A DNA stretch of 15,359 nt, taken from positions 1-15,359 of the forward strand of contig RXOD01005198.1 in NCBI GenBank assembly GCA_005223375.1, read 5' to 3'. The notes beneath the pieces are model-generated. The model was not told the origin of the DNA and ran no database searches. It worked only from the letters and a program-made list of their open reading frames with translations. Below are positions 1 to 7,547 of this stretch, in pieces. Position 1 is the stretch's first letter. Every line of letters starts with the position of its first letter. Source of the stretch: Amoebophrya sp. AT5.2. Lineage: Eukaryota; Sar; Dinophyceae; Syndiniales; Amoebophryaceae. The position numbers were made by a program, and so were the translations under genes.

Positions 1-1250
1 GGGAACGCCTGCCGCTGCATCGCGACGCTGACCGAAATGAACAATGGGGGCGTGGCGTCCAGCTCCACAGCCAGCACCATCGCGAAGGAGCATTAGAGAT
101 AGAAATCTGCGTACTTCCCAACTGTAAGTAAAAAACGAAAAATCTTCTGGCCGCCTCATTCGTGTCCCATCGAGCGGGAGGCACCGCCGCCGTCGTCGGT
201 GGGAGCCTAGTGGCAGAGGTCGCGCCCGCTCGGTCTGCGGCAGGTGGGAAGCTCTCCTGGCCTCGTGCTGGGGGCCCCTCCGATCCCCCCGGAGGGGAGC
301 ACACTAGGTACCCCTATTGAGGCCAGATTCTACAGGGGAGAGCGGTGCAGGAGAGTCCCAAAAGGGGGGGGTCGTGAGGGGGGTGCCGATCGCCCCCGAA
401 GACCCCCCAGGCAGTTGCTGTCAATCCTCGGAGCTCGGGCGATTAGCCCTGCGACCGCCCACTTCCTTCGTCTTGTATCTGAAGGCCGGCGGGGGCCGCG
501 GGGCTGAGTGGGCCACAAATTTTTTACTTCTTCCAAAGTACGCAGATTTGGGTCCGTCTCTAAGAGCACCAGAAGAAATTCTACGCGAACCACGCGCGCA
601 TCATCGAGCTGCTGCTCCAGGGGATGCGCGCGCACCCGAAGGACGTCACGCTGAACACCACCGTCTGCTGGGCGCTGGCGAACCTGCTCCACAACGCCGA
701 GCAGAACCGGGTGCTGCCGACATCGCTGGCGAACCAGATTTTGTTGCACCCGAAGGATTTGCAGTACATCGTGCGGCTGCTGGAGAAATTCCAGCACGAC
801 GAGCGGTTTGCGGAGTACTGCTGTAGGTTGTTAGGTGAACTCACAAAGGGACCAACGAGCGACAAGTGCTCGCCGGTGGTGCTGGAGACGAGGCGGGAGC
901 TGAAAAGGAATACGGAGCTGGTGAAGCTGCTGCTGAAGATCCGGGAGAACGGCGAGGTGGTGGGCGTCCAGTTGGGGGCGATAAAGCCCGAGAACAGCGG
1001 TGTCGTTTCTGCGGGGACGGTGGGTGGAAATACGAGCGGTAGTGGGAACGGTGCGCTGGCGAACGGGGCAGGCGGTGGGTACAACTCCGCTTCGACATCA
1101 AGTGCGGGAGGTGCGGTGAGCAACGGGAACGGCGGAACGGGTTTGACGGGAGGCTCGGGAAGCGGCGAGGGCGAGAGTAGGTTTTCGAAACGAAACTCCG
1201 CTTACGTGCTGGGCCGGATCAAGGAGGTGTACAACAATCTCACCAAGTGA
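1..1250 (+). CDS. Armadillo/HEAT-like helical repeat protein, 3' end, two exons
   Basis: The gene is partial: it is open in frame 1 from the first base. Exon 1 (1-92) ends ...AAG GAG CA and is followed in frame by TAG at 94-96. Exon 2 runs from about 569 to the TGA at 1248-1250. Removing 476 bases (93-568) gives AAG GAG CAC CAG AAG and one continuous 257-residue frame. Exon 1 begins GNACRCIATLTEMNNGG and exon 2 has CWALANLLHN and YCCRLLGELT. These are amphipathic helices with the N/A/L spacing of armadillo or HEAT repeats, so a cytosolic or nuclear protein-interaction scaffold is likely. The last ~90 residues are Gly/Ser/Asn-rich and low in complexity, then a short charged tail ends VYNNLTK. 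I cannot name an orthologue; an importin-alpha-like or other ARM protein is possible. The exon join is well supported by frame, flanking repeat and helix continuity; the repeat family is moderately sure. Confidence 0.75.
88..92. repeat. Left copy of GAGCA target-site duplication / splice boundary
   Basis: GAGCA here is repeated at 564-568, immediately outside the two ends of the inverted-repeat element. A 5-base duplication is what a cut-and-paste transposase leaves on insertion. Because the two copies are identical, any splice cut inside them yields the same mRNA, so the exact boundary cannot be fixed from DNA. None of the possible cuts gives GT-AG: for example the cut leaving an intron ending in AG makes it start with CA. 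Confidence 0.85.
93..563. mobile_element. Introner-like element (MITE-like) forming the intron of the ARM gene
   Basis: The element starts TTAGAGA (93-99) and ends TCTCTAA (557-563), exact inverted complements. Further in, a perfect 14-base inverted repeat AAATCTGCGTACTT (103-116) matches its complement at 536-549. Imperfect pairing continues inward through AAGTAAAAAA (127-136 against the complement at 521-530) and a TGGCC block (148-152 against 510-514), so each arm spans about 60 bases. The ends abut a 5-base direct repeat GAGCA (88-92 and 564-568), the expected target-site duplication. The interior has no coding capacity; it holds a strong GC-rich hairpin (275-297). Being non-autonomous, it would need a transposase from elsewhere. 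The element interrupts a coding exon and carries in-frame stops, so it must be spliced out. Introner elements with inverted and direct repeats are reported from Amoebophrya; assignment to that family is inference. Confidence 0.88.
275..297. repeat. GC-rich hairpin inside the introner-like element
   Basis: CCCCTCCG (275-282) and its exact complement CGGAGGGG (290-297) are separated by a 7-base loop, giving an 8-pair stem made almost entirely of G-C pairs. It could fold in the pre-mRNA and shorten the distance between the splice sites, or simply be a relic of the element. No function can be assigned. Confidence 0.6.
564..568. repeat. Right copy of GAGCA target-site duplication / splice boundary
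   Basis: This is the second copy of the 5-base repeat flanking the introner-like element. The coding frame resumes here: GAG CAC CAG AAG AAA TTC. An in-frame TAA at 561-563 just upstream, inside the element, shows that exon 2 cannot extend further left in this frame. Confidence 0.85.
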
Positions 1251-1869
1251 TTGAGCCGCGTTTCCGGAAGCACCTGCGAACTCTAACGAACACCGGATCT
1301 TCGGGCGATAGAAGTTTTTGAACGCAGCGCTTTTTGGCGCCTGCCATTTTTCACGCCCATGCCTAGAGCCAAAGGTACTCACGCACACTCAATGCGTGCC
1401 ACGGCAGGTGACGTGTCTCTAGACCGCACGCCCGTTCACGTATACTTGCATTGCTGTGAGGCCTTGAAAGTGAGACAGACAGCAAAAAACAAAAATGTGC
1501 ACGTCGTCGACAACAGACGCCTGCAAGGACCGCAGTGTTCCTGTCGACTGGCTTCTACTATCCAAATTGCGCCGCTTTCGATGAAAGGGAAAGCTGTTCT
1601 GCAAGCCAAACGCGCACGAGGGGGCAAGCGGAGACCAGTTCCAAATTGATTTTGTCTCTCTACCAGTGTGCGAACTCGACCAATATCAACAAATCATAGT
1701 GTCATCCGAGTTCTCACTTTTTCTTCGGTTCACGCGCAGCGTAGTGAAAAGCCGCGTTTTCAAGGCAGTATTCTAGTGTATTTTTAGTTAGGAACGGTTT
1801 TTCGCATACCTCTGCTAGTGGGAGTGTTTACTTGTTCTTGATGGGTTGCGAGCACGCGCAGACACAAAG
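1251..1869. other. Gene-free interval between ARM gene and CUE-like gene
   Basis: This holds the 3' region of the ARM gene and the 5' region of the next gene. A 96-codon open frame with an ATG lies at 1359-1649, but it is basic, low in hydrophobic pattern and unrecognised, so I do not call it a gene. CGAACTCGAC at 1671-1680 matches a short motif seen upstream of two other genes. A pyrimidine tract ending in CAG lies at about 1711-1739, and a second CAG is at 1859-1861, nine bases before the chosen start; either could take a spliced leader. An out-of-frame ATG at 1841 opens an upstream frame that would overlap the gene start unless the second acceptor is used. Confidence 0.5.
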
Positions 1870-4704
1870 ATGTTGCTGTCGACCAAGAATTTTTCCAGGC
1901 CCGCTCGCAATGCAGTCCCGAAGCCAGCTGTGCAGCCGTCTCTTCTTGAGCCGAGTCGTACGTCGACCACCGGCAGCGTTGCTCTATCTGACGACGTGGA
2001 TATGAAACTTCGTTCTGTTGTCGACGATTACTTGGCGCGGCCCTGTCATAAAAGTGGCGTGTCTGCGAAGACGGTGTTGAAGTACGTGAGGCAGGAGTTC
2101 CAAGAGCTCTCCCACCAATCTGGACTGCTCTTTTCACCAACCAAGAGCTCTTTCACCAACGACGGAGAAAAGGTAATCGGTTCCCTCAGCAGGCGGCATC
2201 CGGATCTGTTTTGGCAGGAGTGGAGGAGTAGTTGTTCTTCCGCCAAATCCGTGCTTTTCGTCGGTTCGAGCAGATCTCTTCGGCGTGATGTCGGAGGGCA
2301 GCAGAAGGTGGTGCAAGCAGAAGTCTCGTCGAAGGCTACTACTGCGTCAGGAGGCAGCAGCAGCTCGGCGGCGACGACCCGTTCCACCCCTGCCGAAGCA
2401 GGGCGTGAGAGGGAAGGGAAGGGGCACCTCGCGTGGTCCCCCGAGGCTCGACTAGCGCGCGCAGTGCATGATATCATCGCGGCAAAAGCAAGACCGTGGG
2501 ACAAAGGGTATGTATCCAGGGAGCGCATCCTGAAGCGCTTGTGGAAAGAAAATGAAGAGCTTGCGGCTCACCTGCCCCAAGATGGGTACAGTGACGGGCT
2601 TACCGAGTTCTGTAGAAACCGTCCAACCGAGTTTAAGGTATGCGTATGGGCCGATGCTGACGAAACCGAAAGTTTTTGGATCCGCCGAAAAAAGAAGGAC
2701 AGAGTATGGCACTCCTCCCCTACAAATAGTCTAACGGAAAATGCATACGAGAAGAAGCAGTGGACGACTGGGGCAGGGTGGCCTTCTCAGCCGCAGGAGA
2801 CATCAGCGGGAGCGCCAATTGCAGCGCCGCCATCCGATTCGGCTGCAGGCGCGGTTTCATACCCAGGCGATGCCGTGCTCGTGAAGCGGGGAAAGAAGCT
2901 GGTGCGGGTAAACCTCTTGGACGCCGGCTTACCAGTGGGACACGAACCAAAACTTCAAACTGCCGGCTCGGGCTCGCCGTCGGGCAGCAATGCGTCGGAA
3001 CTGCACCCCGAGAGGCCGTCGCCGACGAAGGTCCGACAAGCACCAGGGCACCCTCAAAGCCGTTGGACCGGGCCGCGGAGCGTGTTTCAGGATTTCCACG
3101 ACTTTTCAGAGTCCGAATCCGAACCTGACATGCACGAATTCGACAGAGACGATGGATGCGGGCGCGGGAACGAGAGAACTAGTACCGCAGCACCGGCCGA
3201 CGGCTTTGCGAAAAAGGTGATGCAGCTGTCGGTCATGTTTCCCGCTTATGACGATGAGGTGGTCGCAAGCCATTTGATGGCGGCGCGCGACGACGTCGAG
3301 GGGGCTGTGGTGACGTTGTCGAAGCTCGAGTGGCACCAGAGCACGGAGCTGCCTGCCGGCGACCTGCCCGACGAGATGAAGGAGGATGCGCGTCAAGCTG
3401 CTCGCACCCAGGTGCACGCGACGGAGCGGCTAGAGACGATCGTTGGGCACGTGGTGGCGCGGACGGACCACGCGACCTGTCCGCTGTATTGCTTCATCGT
3501 GCTGGTGGCGTCGTCCACATCTAAGACGTACGCGCCCGGCGCCCTAGTGCGGCCGATCCCGGAGGACCGGTTTCGCATTCGCCTGAACGAAAAGGGACAC
3601 TTCTGGAAGAAGACCTCCCGGGTGCCACAAGAGGCCGACCTGGTGGAAATCCGTTTTCTGCCGGAGCATAACCGCGACTACTTGGCCACCGACCACGGCC
3701 GCTACCCGCATAGAAACGAGGATCTCCTGTGCGTCTCGCTAAAGTTGCTAGGAGGGCAGGGGATGGCTGGAAGGAAGAGCGCGGGTGGCCATCTTGCCGG
3801 TGGGGGCGCTGAGATGAAAAAAGCGAAAACTGAAGGAGATTCGGCTGCTGCGGAAGTTACGCGTCGGGGTGGTGAGGGACCGCGTCGGGGGGATACTGTC
3901 GACGGTTACGCTCGTGCCGAAGATCGTACTCCGGCTTCTGTTTTAGCGGCGCGCAACGGCAAATCAAGAGGCGGACGAAAGGCTGCTGGGAAAGGGAAGA
4001 GTAGTAAGGCGGAAGAACAACAAGTCTCGGGCACGACTGAGCGAATTCTCCCTGAAGCTTCTGCCGGACCCGCTGCCGCCGTCGCGCCCAGTATTACCGG
4101 AGATACGGACCACCTCCCCCCGAGCTTCGGGCGCAATCGGCGCGCGTGCAAACTGCTAGCGGGGATCGCTACGAAAGACATCTTCGAGGTGTGGCCGTGG
4201 CGCAAGGGCCTGAGGCGCTTCCGGAGCACCCCCGACCACCTCGCCGAGTGGTCTCAGCAGCACAAAACGATTTGGTTCGTGCCCGCCGGCGCGAAAAGGT
4301 TGCCCTCCGTCATCTTGCACCGCGTGGGCCCGAAGAACGACGTTCGCTTCACGCACCGCAACAGCATCACGAACAAGATTTCGGTGGGCATTTCGATCGG
4401 GACGCGGCGGATGGACGACCTTCCGGTCACTGCGGCTGCCTGGGGCGCGGCACGGAGCGGGGAGCGGCTGACGCAGCTGAACCGACAGTTCGCGGCACTG
4501 CTGGCCGACAAAACGCGGGAGGTGATCCTCGTGCTGGGCCTGGCGCGCGCGGAGCGGAAGGGGCTGAAAGGCTTTAACCGGTTGGAGGACTGCGCGCAGT
4601 GGTGCCGGGGGCGAGACGCATCCGAGTTCGAGGAGTACTGCCAAATAATGCTGATCGGGGTGTTGCATTTTCCGTCGAGCATCATCGAGCGGGGTGATAC
4701 TTAG
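1870..4704 (+). CDS. Multidomain protein with tandem winged-helix-like modules and CUE-like domain
   Basis: The 944-residue frame starts at the first in-frame ATG (1870); the open frame extends to a TTG at 1846 that is unlikely to be used. Residues about 42-121 and 190-275 look like two copies of one module: LRSVVDDYLA then VSAKTVLKYV in the first, LARAVHDIIA then VSRERILKRL in the second, each followed by an aromatic/basic stretch (HPDLFWQEW, RPTEFKVCVW). This pattern suggests winged-helix folds. Residues about 448-487 (VMQLSVMFPAYDDEVVASHL) fit a CUE domain, which binds ubiquitin: the MFP motif is present, with hydrophobic helix 3. Residues about 520-627 contain YAPGALVRPIPEDR and EADLVEIRFL, beta-rich and only faintly like dual-OB domains. 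The last ~185 residues form a further compact module (TIWFVPAG, VILVLGLARAERKGLKGF). Linkers are Ser/Lys/Gly-rich with Lys-rich patches that could be nuclear signals. A nuclear ubiquitin-linked adaptor is inference; no orthologue is recognised. Confidence 0.85.
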   Translation: MLLSTKNFSRPARNAVPKPAVQPSLLEPSRTSTTGSVALSDDVDMKLRSVVDDYLARPCHKSGVSAKTVLKYVRQEFQELSHQSGLLFSPTKSSFTNDGEKVIGSLSRRHPDLFWQEWRSSCSSAKSVLFVGSSRSLRRDVGGQQKVVQAEVSSKATTASGGSSSSAATTRSTPAEAGREREGKGHLAWSPEARLARAVHDIIAAKARPWDKGYVSRERILKRLWKENEELAAHLPQDGYSDGLTEFCRNRPTEFKVCVWADADETESFWIRRKKKDRVWHSSPTNSLTENAYEKKQWTTGAGWPSQPQETSAGAPIAAPPSDSAAGAVSYPGDAVLVKRGKKLVRVNLLDAGLPVGHEPKLQTAGSGSPSGSNASELHPERPSPTKVRQAPGHPQSRWTGPRSVFQDFHDFSESESEPDMHEFDRDDGCGRGNERTSTAAPADGFAKKVMQLSVMFPAYDDEVVASHLMAARDDVEGAVVTLSKLEWHQSTELPAGDLPDEMKEDARQAARTQVHATERLETIVGHVVARTDHATCPLYCFIVLVASSTSKTYAPGALVRPIPEDRFRIRLNEKGHFWKKTSRVPQEADLVEIRFLPEHNRDYLATDHGRYPHRNEDLLCVSLKLLGGQGMAGRKSAGGHLAGGGAEMKKAKTEGDSAAAEVTRRGGEGPRRGDTVDGYARAEDRTPASVLAARNGKSRGGRKAAGKGKSSKAEEQQVSGTTERILPEASAGPAAAVAPSITGDTDHLPPSFGRNRRACKLLAGIATKDIFEVWPWRKGLRRFRSTPDHLAEWSQQHKTIWFVPAGAKRLPSVILHRVGPKNDVRFTHRNSITNKISVGISIGTRRMDDLPVTAAAWGAARSGERLTQLNRQFAALLADKTREVILVLGLARAERKGLKGFNRLEDCAQWCRGRDASEFEEYCQIMLIGVLHFPSSIIERGDT

Positions 4705-4806
4705 ATGATTCGGTGGCGCTTTCGCAGGAGCTCTGTAGTCTTCACGCTTGCTCTTCACAAGATGATTCGGAATCCTTGGTTTGGTAGAGGTAGCCAGGAT
4801 GATTCG
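4703..4806. repeat. Three short direct repeats GATGATTCG after the stop codon
   Basis: AGATGATTCGG occurs at 4703-4713, overlapping the TAG stop of the upstream gene, and again at 4760-4770. A shorter copy, GATGATTCG, is at 4798-4806. Spacing is 57 and then 37 bases, so this is not a regular tandem array. The copies could be 3'UTR protein-binding sites or remnants of local duplication; nothing in the sequence decides. Confidence 0.6.
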
Positions 4807-5581
4807 TCGTGTGAGGTAAAGGTAAACGTAGAACAACACTTCTTGGCAGATATGTGTCTTCTACTAGACGTGCGTTTTTTCATCTTCGTCATCAGCACCG
4901 AACTGAATGCGAATCGATTCCACTAGAAGAGAGTGAGAGATCAGGAACAGATACAGGAAGAAGGTCCTACATTTCTACTGATGCACTACTATCGCCCCAT
5001 TTTCGGCTTGCCTTTCAGTTCAAGACTGTTCACTTTCGGGTGGCATCCTTTCTTGAGTCCTTTTTCCTTCCATTTTTTTGCAAGAGTGCTAGAAGAACGC
5101 AGATAAAAGCGCCTGCTCCTTCATACTCCGAAGGACGTCGGTTCCTCGAGACAACCTGATTCCGCGTTGATTGGGAAGACCTTCATTTGATTTACTCGAA
5201 GAAGCACGCTTTTCGAGGCAGTGGTCCGCAGGGGTACCACACGCGAACGCTATGTCTCATTTCCCGTTTTCCGATGGACCGAGCCTGGCATCAGCTCTTT
5301 CTGCCACAGATTTTCATGCAAAACCAGATCAACCAAGATCCCGGATCAATGCCTCGTGAGCTATCCCGGAGCAGGGCGACGTTTTGGATCTTCGATGCGC
5401 ATTGATATTCGGTTTGGCCGCTTCTTGAGAAAAGATGGTGAGCTGGATTCACCCGTACTTCACAGTTCCAAACTCACGATGGATGCAGGCGCTGAAGAAC
5501 TCTCTCAGCAGACAGGTTGTTTTCTACGACTTTACTGTTGATTGTATTTCTACCCGCAAAGGCAAATCGATATCGAAAGAA
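4705..5581. other. Gene-free interval upstream of PRMT gene
   Basis: I see no convincing gene here. Apart from the GATGATTCG repeats it is AT-richer than the flanking genes, with several short overlapping open frames in two frames and no recognisable product. An ATG at 5435 is in frame with the PRMT gene and would add 49 residues, but that stretch has no family resemblance. Pyrimidine tracts followed by AG occur near 5536-5561, twenty bases before the chosen PRMT start, and are compatible with spliced-leader addition downstream of 5435. Confidence 0.5.
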
Positions 5582-7162
5582 ATGGCAGTCTACTCCGCGT
5601 CAGCGCCGTCCTCCCCCCCGACGTCGTCGCGGCCCAAGCGGCGTCGGCTCGCCCCCCAGCAAGAATCCCCCGAGCCCAGCGAAGATAGCCTGCGCCCTTC
5701 CTCCTCTCTTGACGCTTTCGTGGCCCACGCAAAGCGACTGCAGGAGAAGGAGAAGCCCTACCGCGACCTCTACGGGCAGGACCGGTCAAATGCCGACTAC
5801 TACTTTAACAGCTATGGAAGGCCCGGAATCCACCGCGACATGATGTCGGATCCCGTCCGGACCGACCTGTACAAGGACGTGATTTTGAAGAACGCGCACC
5901 TTTTCAAGGACAAAGTCGTGCTGGACGTGGGCTCGGGAAGTGGGATCCTCTCCATGTTCGCGGTGCAGGCGGGCGCGAGGATTGTGTACGCGTGCGAGAA
6001 CTCAGACATTTTGTACACCGGGGTGGAAATCGTGGAAAAGAACAGCAAAACGACCTCGACACCCCCACCAGACTCCGCAACTGCCAGAGCCGGCCGCTGC
6101 GAGGACTACAAGAGCAAGATCCGTTTTTTCAAGTGCAAGGCGGAGGAGCTGCCGATTGAGCCGCATTCGGTGGACATCATCGTGAGTGAGTGGATGGGCT
6201 ACCTGCTTCTGTACGAGTCCATGCTTGACGTGATTTTGGACGCGCGCGACAAGTTTCTGAAGAAAGAAACCGGGCTCATCTTCCCCGACCGGTGCTGCAT
6301 CTACCTCGCGGCCGCGGACAACCGAGACAAATACGCGGAGCGCATCGGCCGCTGGGAGCAGCCCACCGGCACCGGGCTGGACTTCGCGCTGCTGCCCGAT
6401 TTGGCCCTGTACCAGGACGCGATCGTGGCGGAGGTGGGTGCGCAGGCGTTGGTTTCCACGCCGGCGCGGGTGCTCGATATCGACCTGAACGTGATCACAA
6501 AGGACTGGGAGTTCGAGACCGACTTCAGCCTGCAGGCCGTAAACTGTGAGAAAGTATTTCGCACCTTCGTGGCGTGGTTCAGCTGCAGCTTCACGTGCCG
6601 GACGGCCCCGCCCACGTGGAGCTCCGTGGTCGAGGAAGCGTTCTTCCACGGGCCGATGGTCCCGGCTTGCGAGAAGCGAAGCGGGGGCGGGGAAGCAAAT
6701 AAGGGTTCCCGACAGCATTCCCATTCTGGGCGAAAAGAGCAGAGTACGGTCACGTCGGGTTCGGACGATTCAGAAGACGAGGACGAGATAGAAGGACTGG
6801 GAGATTCGGAGTGTGGCGCGGAGGCGGGAGGGGAAGAACTATTGGAAAGAGGGACTGGGAATGACGACACAGAGAAGCCCACGTGCCACGTGGAGGTGCT
6901 GAATACGTCGCCGGTGACCCCGATGACGCACTGGCGACAGATCGTGTACTTTTTGAAAAAGCACGAAAAAATCAGCGAAGGCGACCGAATCGACGGAAAG
7001 TTCTCTCTAAAAAGAGCGGGATTCAACTACCGCGACATGGAAATGAAAATCGAGCATGCTATTTATAGAAGTAAAGATGCCTCGTCGGCGTCAGCGGCGG
7101 GTGATGGTGGCGACCCGACTCAGGGGGCGCGAAAATCCACACAAACATTTTATCTGCGCTAA
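5582..7162 (+). CDS. Type I protein arginine N-methyltransferase (PRMT1-like) with acidic insert
   Basis: The enzyme transfers methyl groups from S-adenosylmethionine to arginines in proteins such as histones and RNA-binding proteins, in nucleus and cytosol. All hallmark motifs are visible in the 526 residues: the YYFNSYGRPGIHRDM helix (about 74-88), motif I VLDVGSGSG (about 113-121), the acidic residue binding the SAM ribose in YACENSD (about E139), the double-E loop SEWMGYLLLYESML (E203 and E212) and the THW loop (449-451). The family is usually 350-370 residues; the excess is a ~60-residue Pro/Ser-rich N-terminus, a short insert after motif post-I (about 148-170) and a long Ser/Asp/Glu/Gly-rich insert (about 345-440) before the THW loop. 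The ATG at 5582 has A at -3 and G at +4; an in-frame ATG at 5435 is an alternative. The fold is PRMT1-like, but the exact class (PRMT1, 6 or 8) is uncertain. Confidence 0.93.
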   Translation: MAVYSASAPSSPPTSSRPKRRRLAPQQESPEPSEDSLRPSSSLDAFVAHAKRLQEKEKPYRDLYGQDRSNADYYFNSYGRPGIHRDMMSDPVRTDLYKDVILKNAHLFKDKVVLDVGSGSGILSMFAVQAGARIVYACENSDILYTGVEIVEKNSKTTSTPPPDSATARAGRCEDYKSKIRFFKCKAEELPIEPHSVDIIVSEWMGYLLLYESMLDVILDARDKFLKKETGLIFPDRCCIYLAAADNRDKYAERIGRWEQPTGTGLDFALLPDLALYQDAIVAEVGAQALVSTPARVLDIDLNVITKDWEFETDFSLQAVNCEKVFRTFVAWFSCSFTCRTAPPTWSSVVEEAFFHGPMVPACEKRSGGGEANKGSRQHSHSGRKEQSTVTSGSDDSEDEDEIEGLGDSECGAEAGGEELLERGTGNDDTEKPTCHVEVLNTSPVTPMTHWRQIVYFLKKHEKISEGDRIDGKFSLKRAGFNYRDMEMKIEHAIYRSKDASSASAAGDGGDPTQGARKSTQTFYLR

Positions 7163-7189
7163 CCGCCGCGCGGAAGCTGGCAGTTTGTA

Positions 7190-7195
7190 AATAAA
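7190..7195 (+). terminator. Possible AATAAA polyadenylation signal of PRMT gene
   Basis: AATAAA occurs 28 bases after the PRMT stop codon and is followed by a run of seven T beginning at 7198. Dinoflagellates often do not use AATAAA consistently, so its role is uncertain. Confidence 0.35.
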
Positions 7196-7475
7196 TGTTT
7201 TTTTCCTGTTTAGTGCGACACCGAGGAGTATCGCGGTTAAGTGAAACTCGCAAGAACAATCTGTAGCATCACTCGCAACCGCAGTCACAAGTGTCGTACG
7301 GAAAGAGTGTTCCGCCGGGAGGTTTTTTCTCTATGCTGCCCTGGTGGTAAACGATAACGGCCCAGCCCGTTCGTGAGAGGGGCCATTCCGAGTTTTTTTG
7401 TCTGGTCCGAAACAAATGTGCGTTCGTGTTCACGAGTAGAAGCAAAGGGAAAAATGATTATGATAACCCTGCTTT

Positions 7476-7525
7476 CTAATTCGCTTGTTTCTGCTTGCAT
7501 TCGTTCTCGTCTCCCGAAAACGCAG
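7476..7525 (+). promoter_or_regulatory. Candidate spliced-leader trans-splice acceptor
   Basis: A long pyrimidine-rich stretch (about 7476-7515) leads to CAG at 7523-7525, 22 bases before the ATG at 7548. No upstream exon is evident, so this fits a trans-splice acceptor rather than a cis-intron end. It leaves one short upstream ATG (7529) in the 5'UTR. No transcript evidence is available here. Confidence 0.45.
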
Positions 7526-7547
7526 CACATGACCACTCGTGAACGAA

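Larger units (their letters stand above)
7163..7547. other. 3' region of PRMT gene and 5' region of next gene
   Basis: No gene is seen here. AATAAA lies at 7190-7195, 28 bases after the PRMT stop, and is followed by a T-rich tract, which would suit a polyadenylation signal. The downstream half is pyrimidine-rich and ends in the CAG acceptor described separately. A 13-codon upstream open frame starts at the ATG at 7529 and overlaps the start of the next gene out of frame. Confidence 0.5.

Noticed and set aside
317..826. 169-codon + strand open frame running through the element into exon 2
   Set aside because: It reads exon 2 in the wrong frame (Arg/Ala/Pro-rich) and crosses the intron; the ARM-like pattern is in another frame.
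1359..1649. 96-codon ATG-started frame between the first two genes
   Set aside because: No recognisable motif, basic low-structure composition, and it lies in an interval expected to be UTR.
4156..4839. 227-codon minus-strand frame over the end of the CUE-like gene
   Set aside because: Antisense shadow rich in Pro, Arg and His, typical of a GC-biased coding strand.
5435..5581. In-frame 49-residue N-terminal extension of the PRMT
   Set aside because: It has no family resemblance, lies upstream of a plausible trans-splice acceptor, and the next ATG has a strong context; kept as an alternative start only.
6301..7026. 241-codon minus-strand frame, and the overlapping 6002-6724 frame
   Set aside because: Both are antisense to the well-supported PRMT gene and lack protein-like features.
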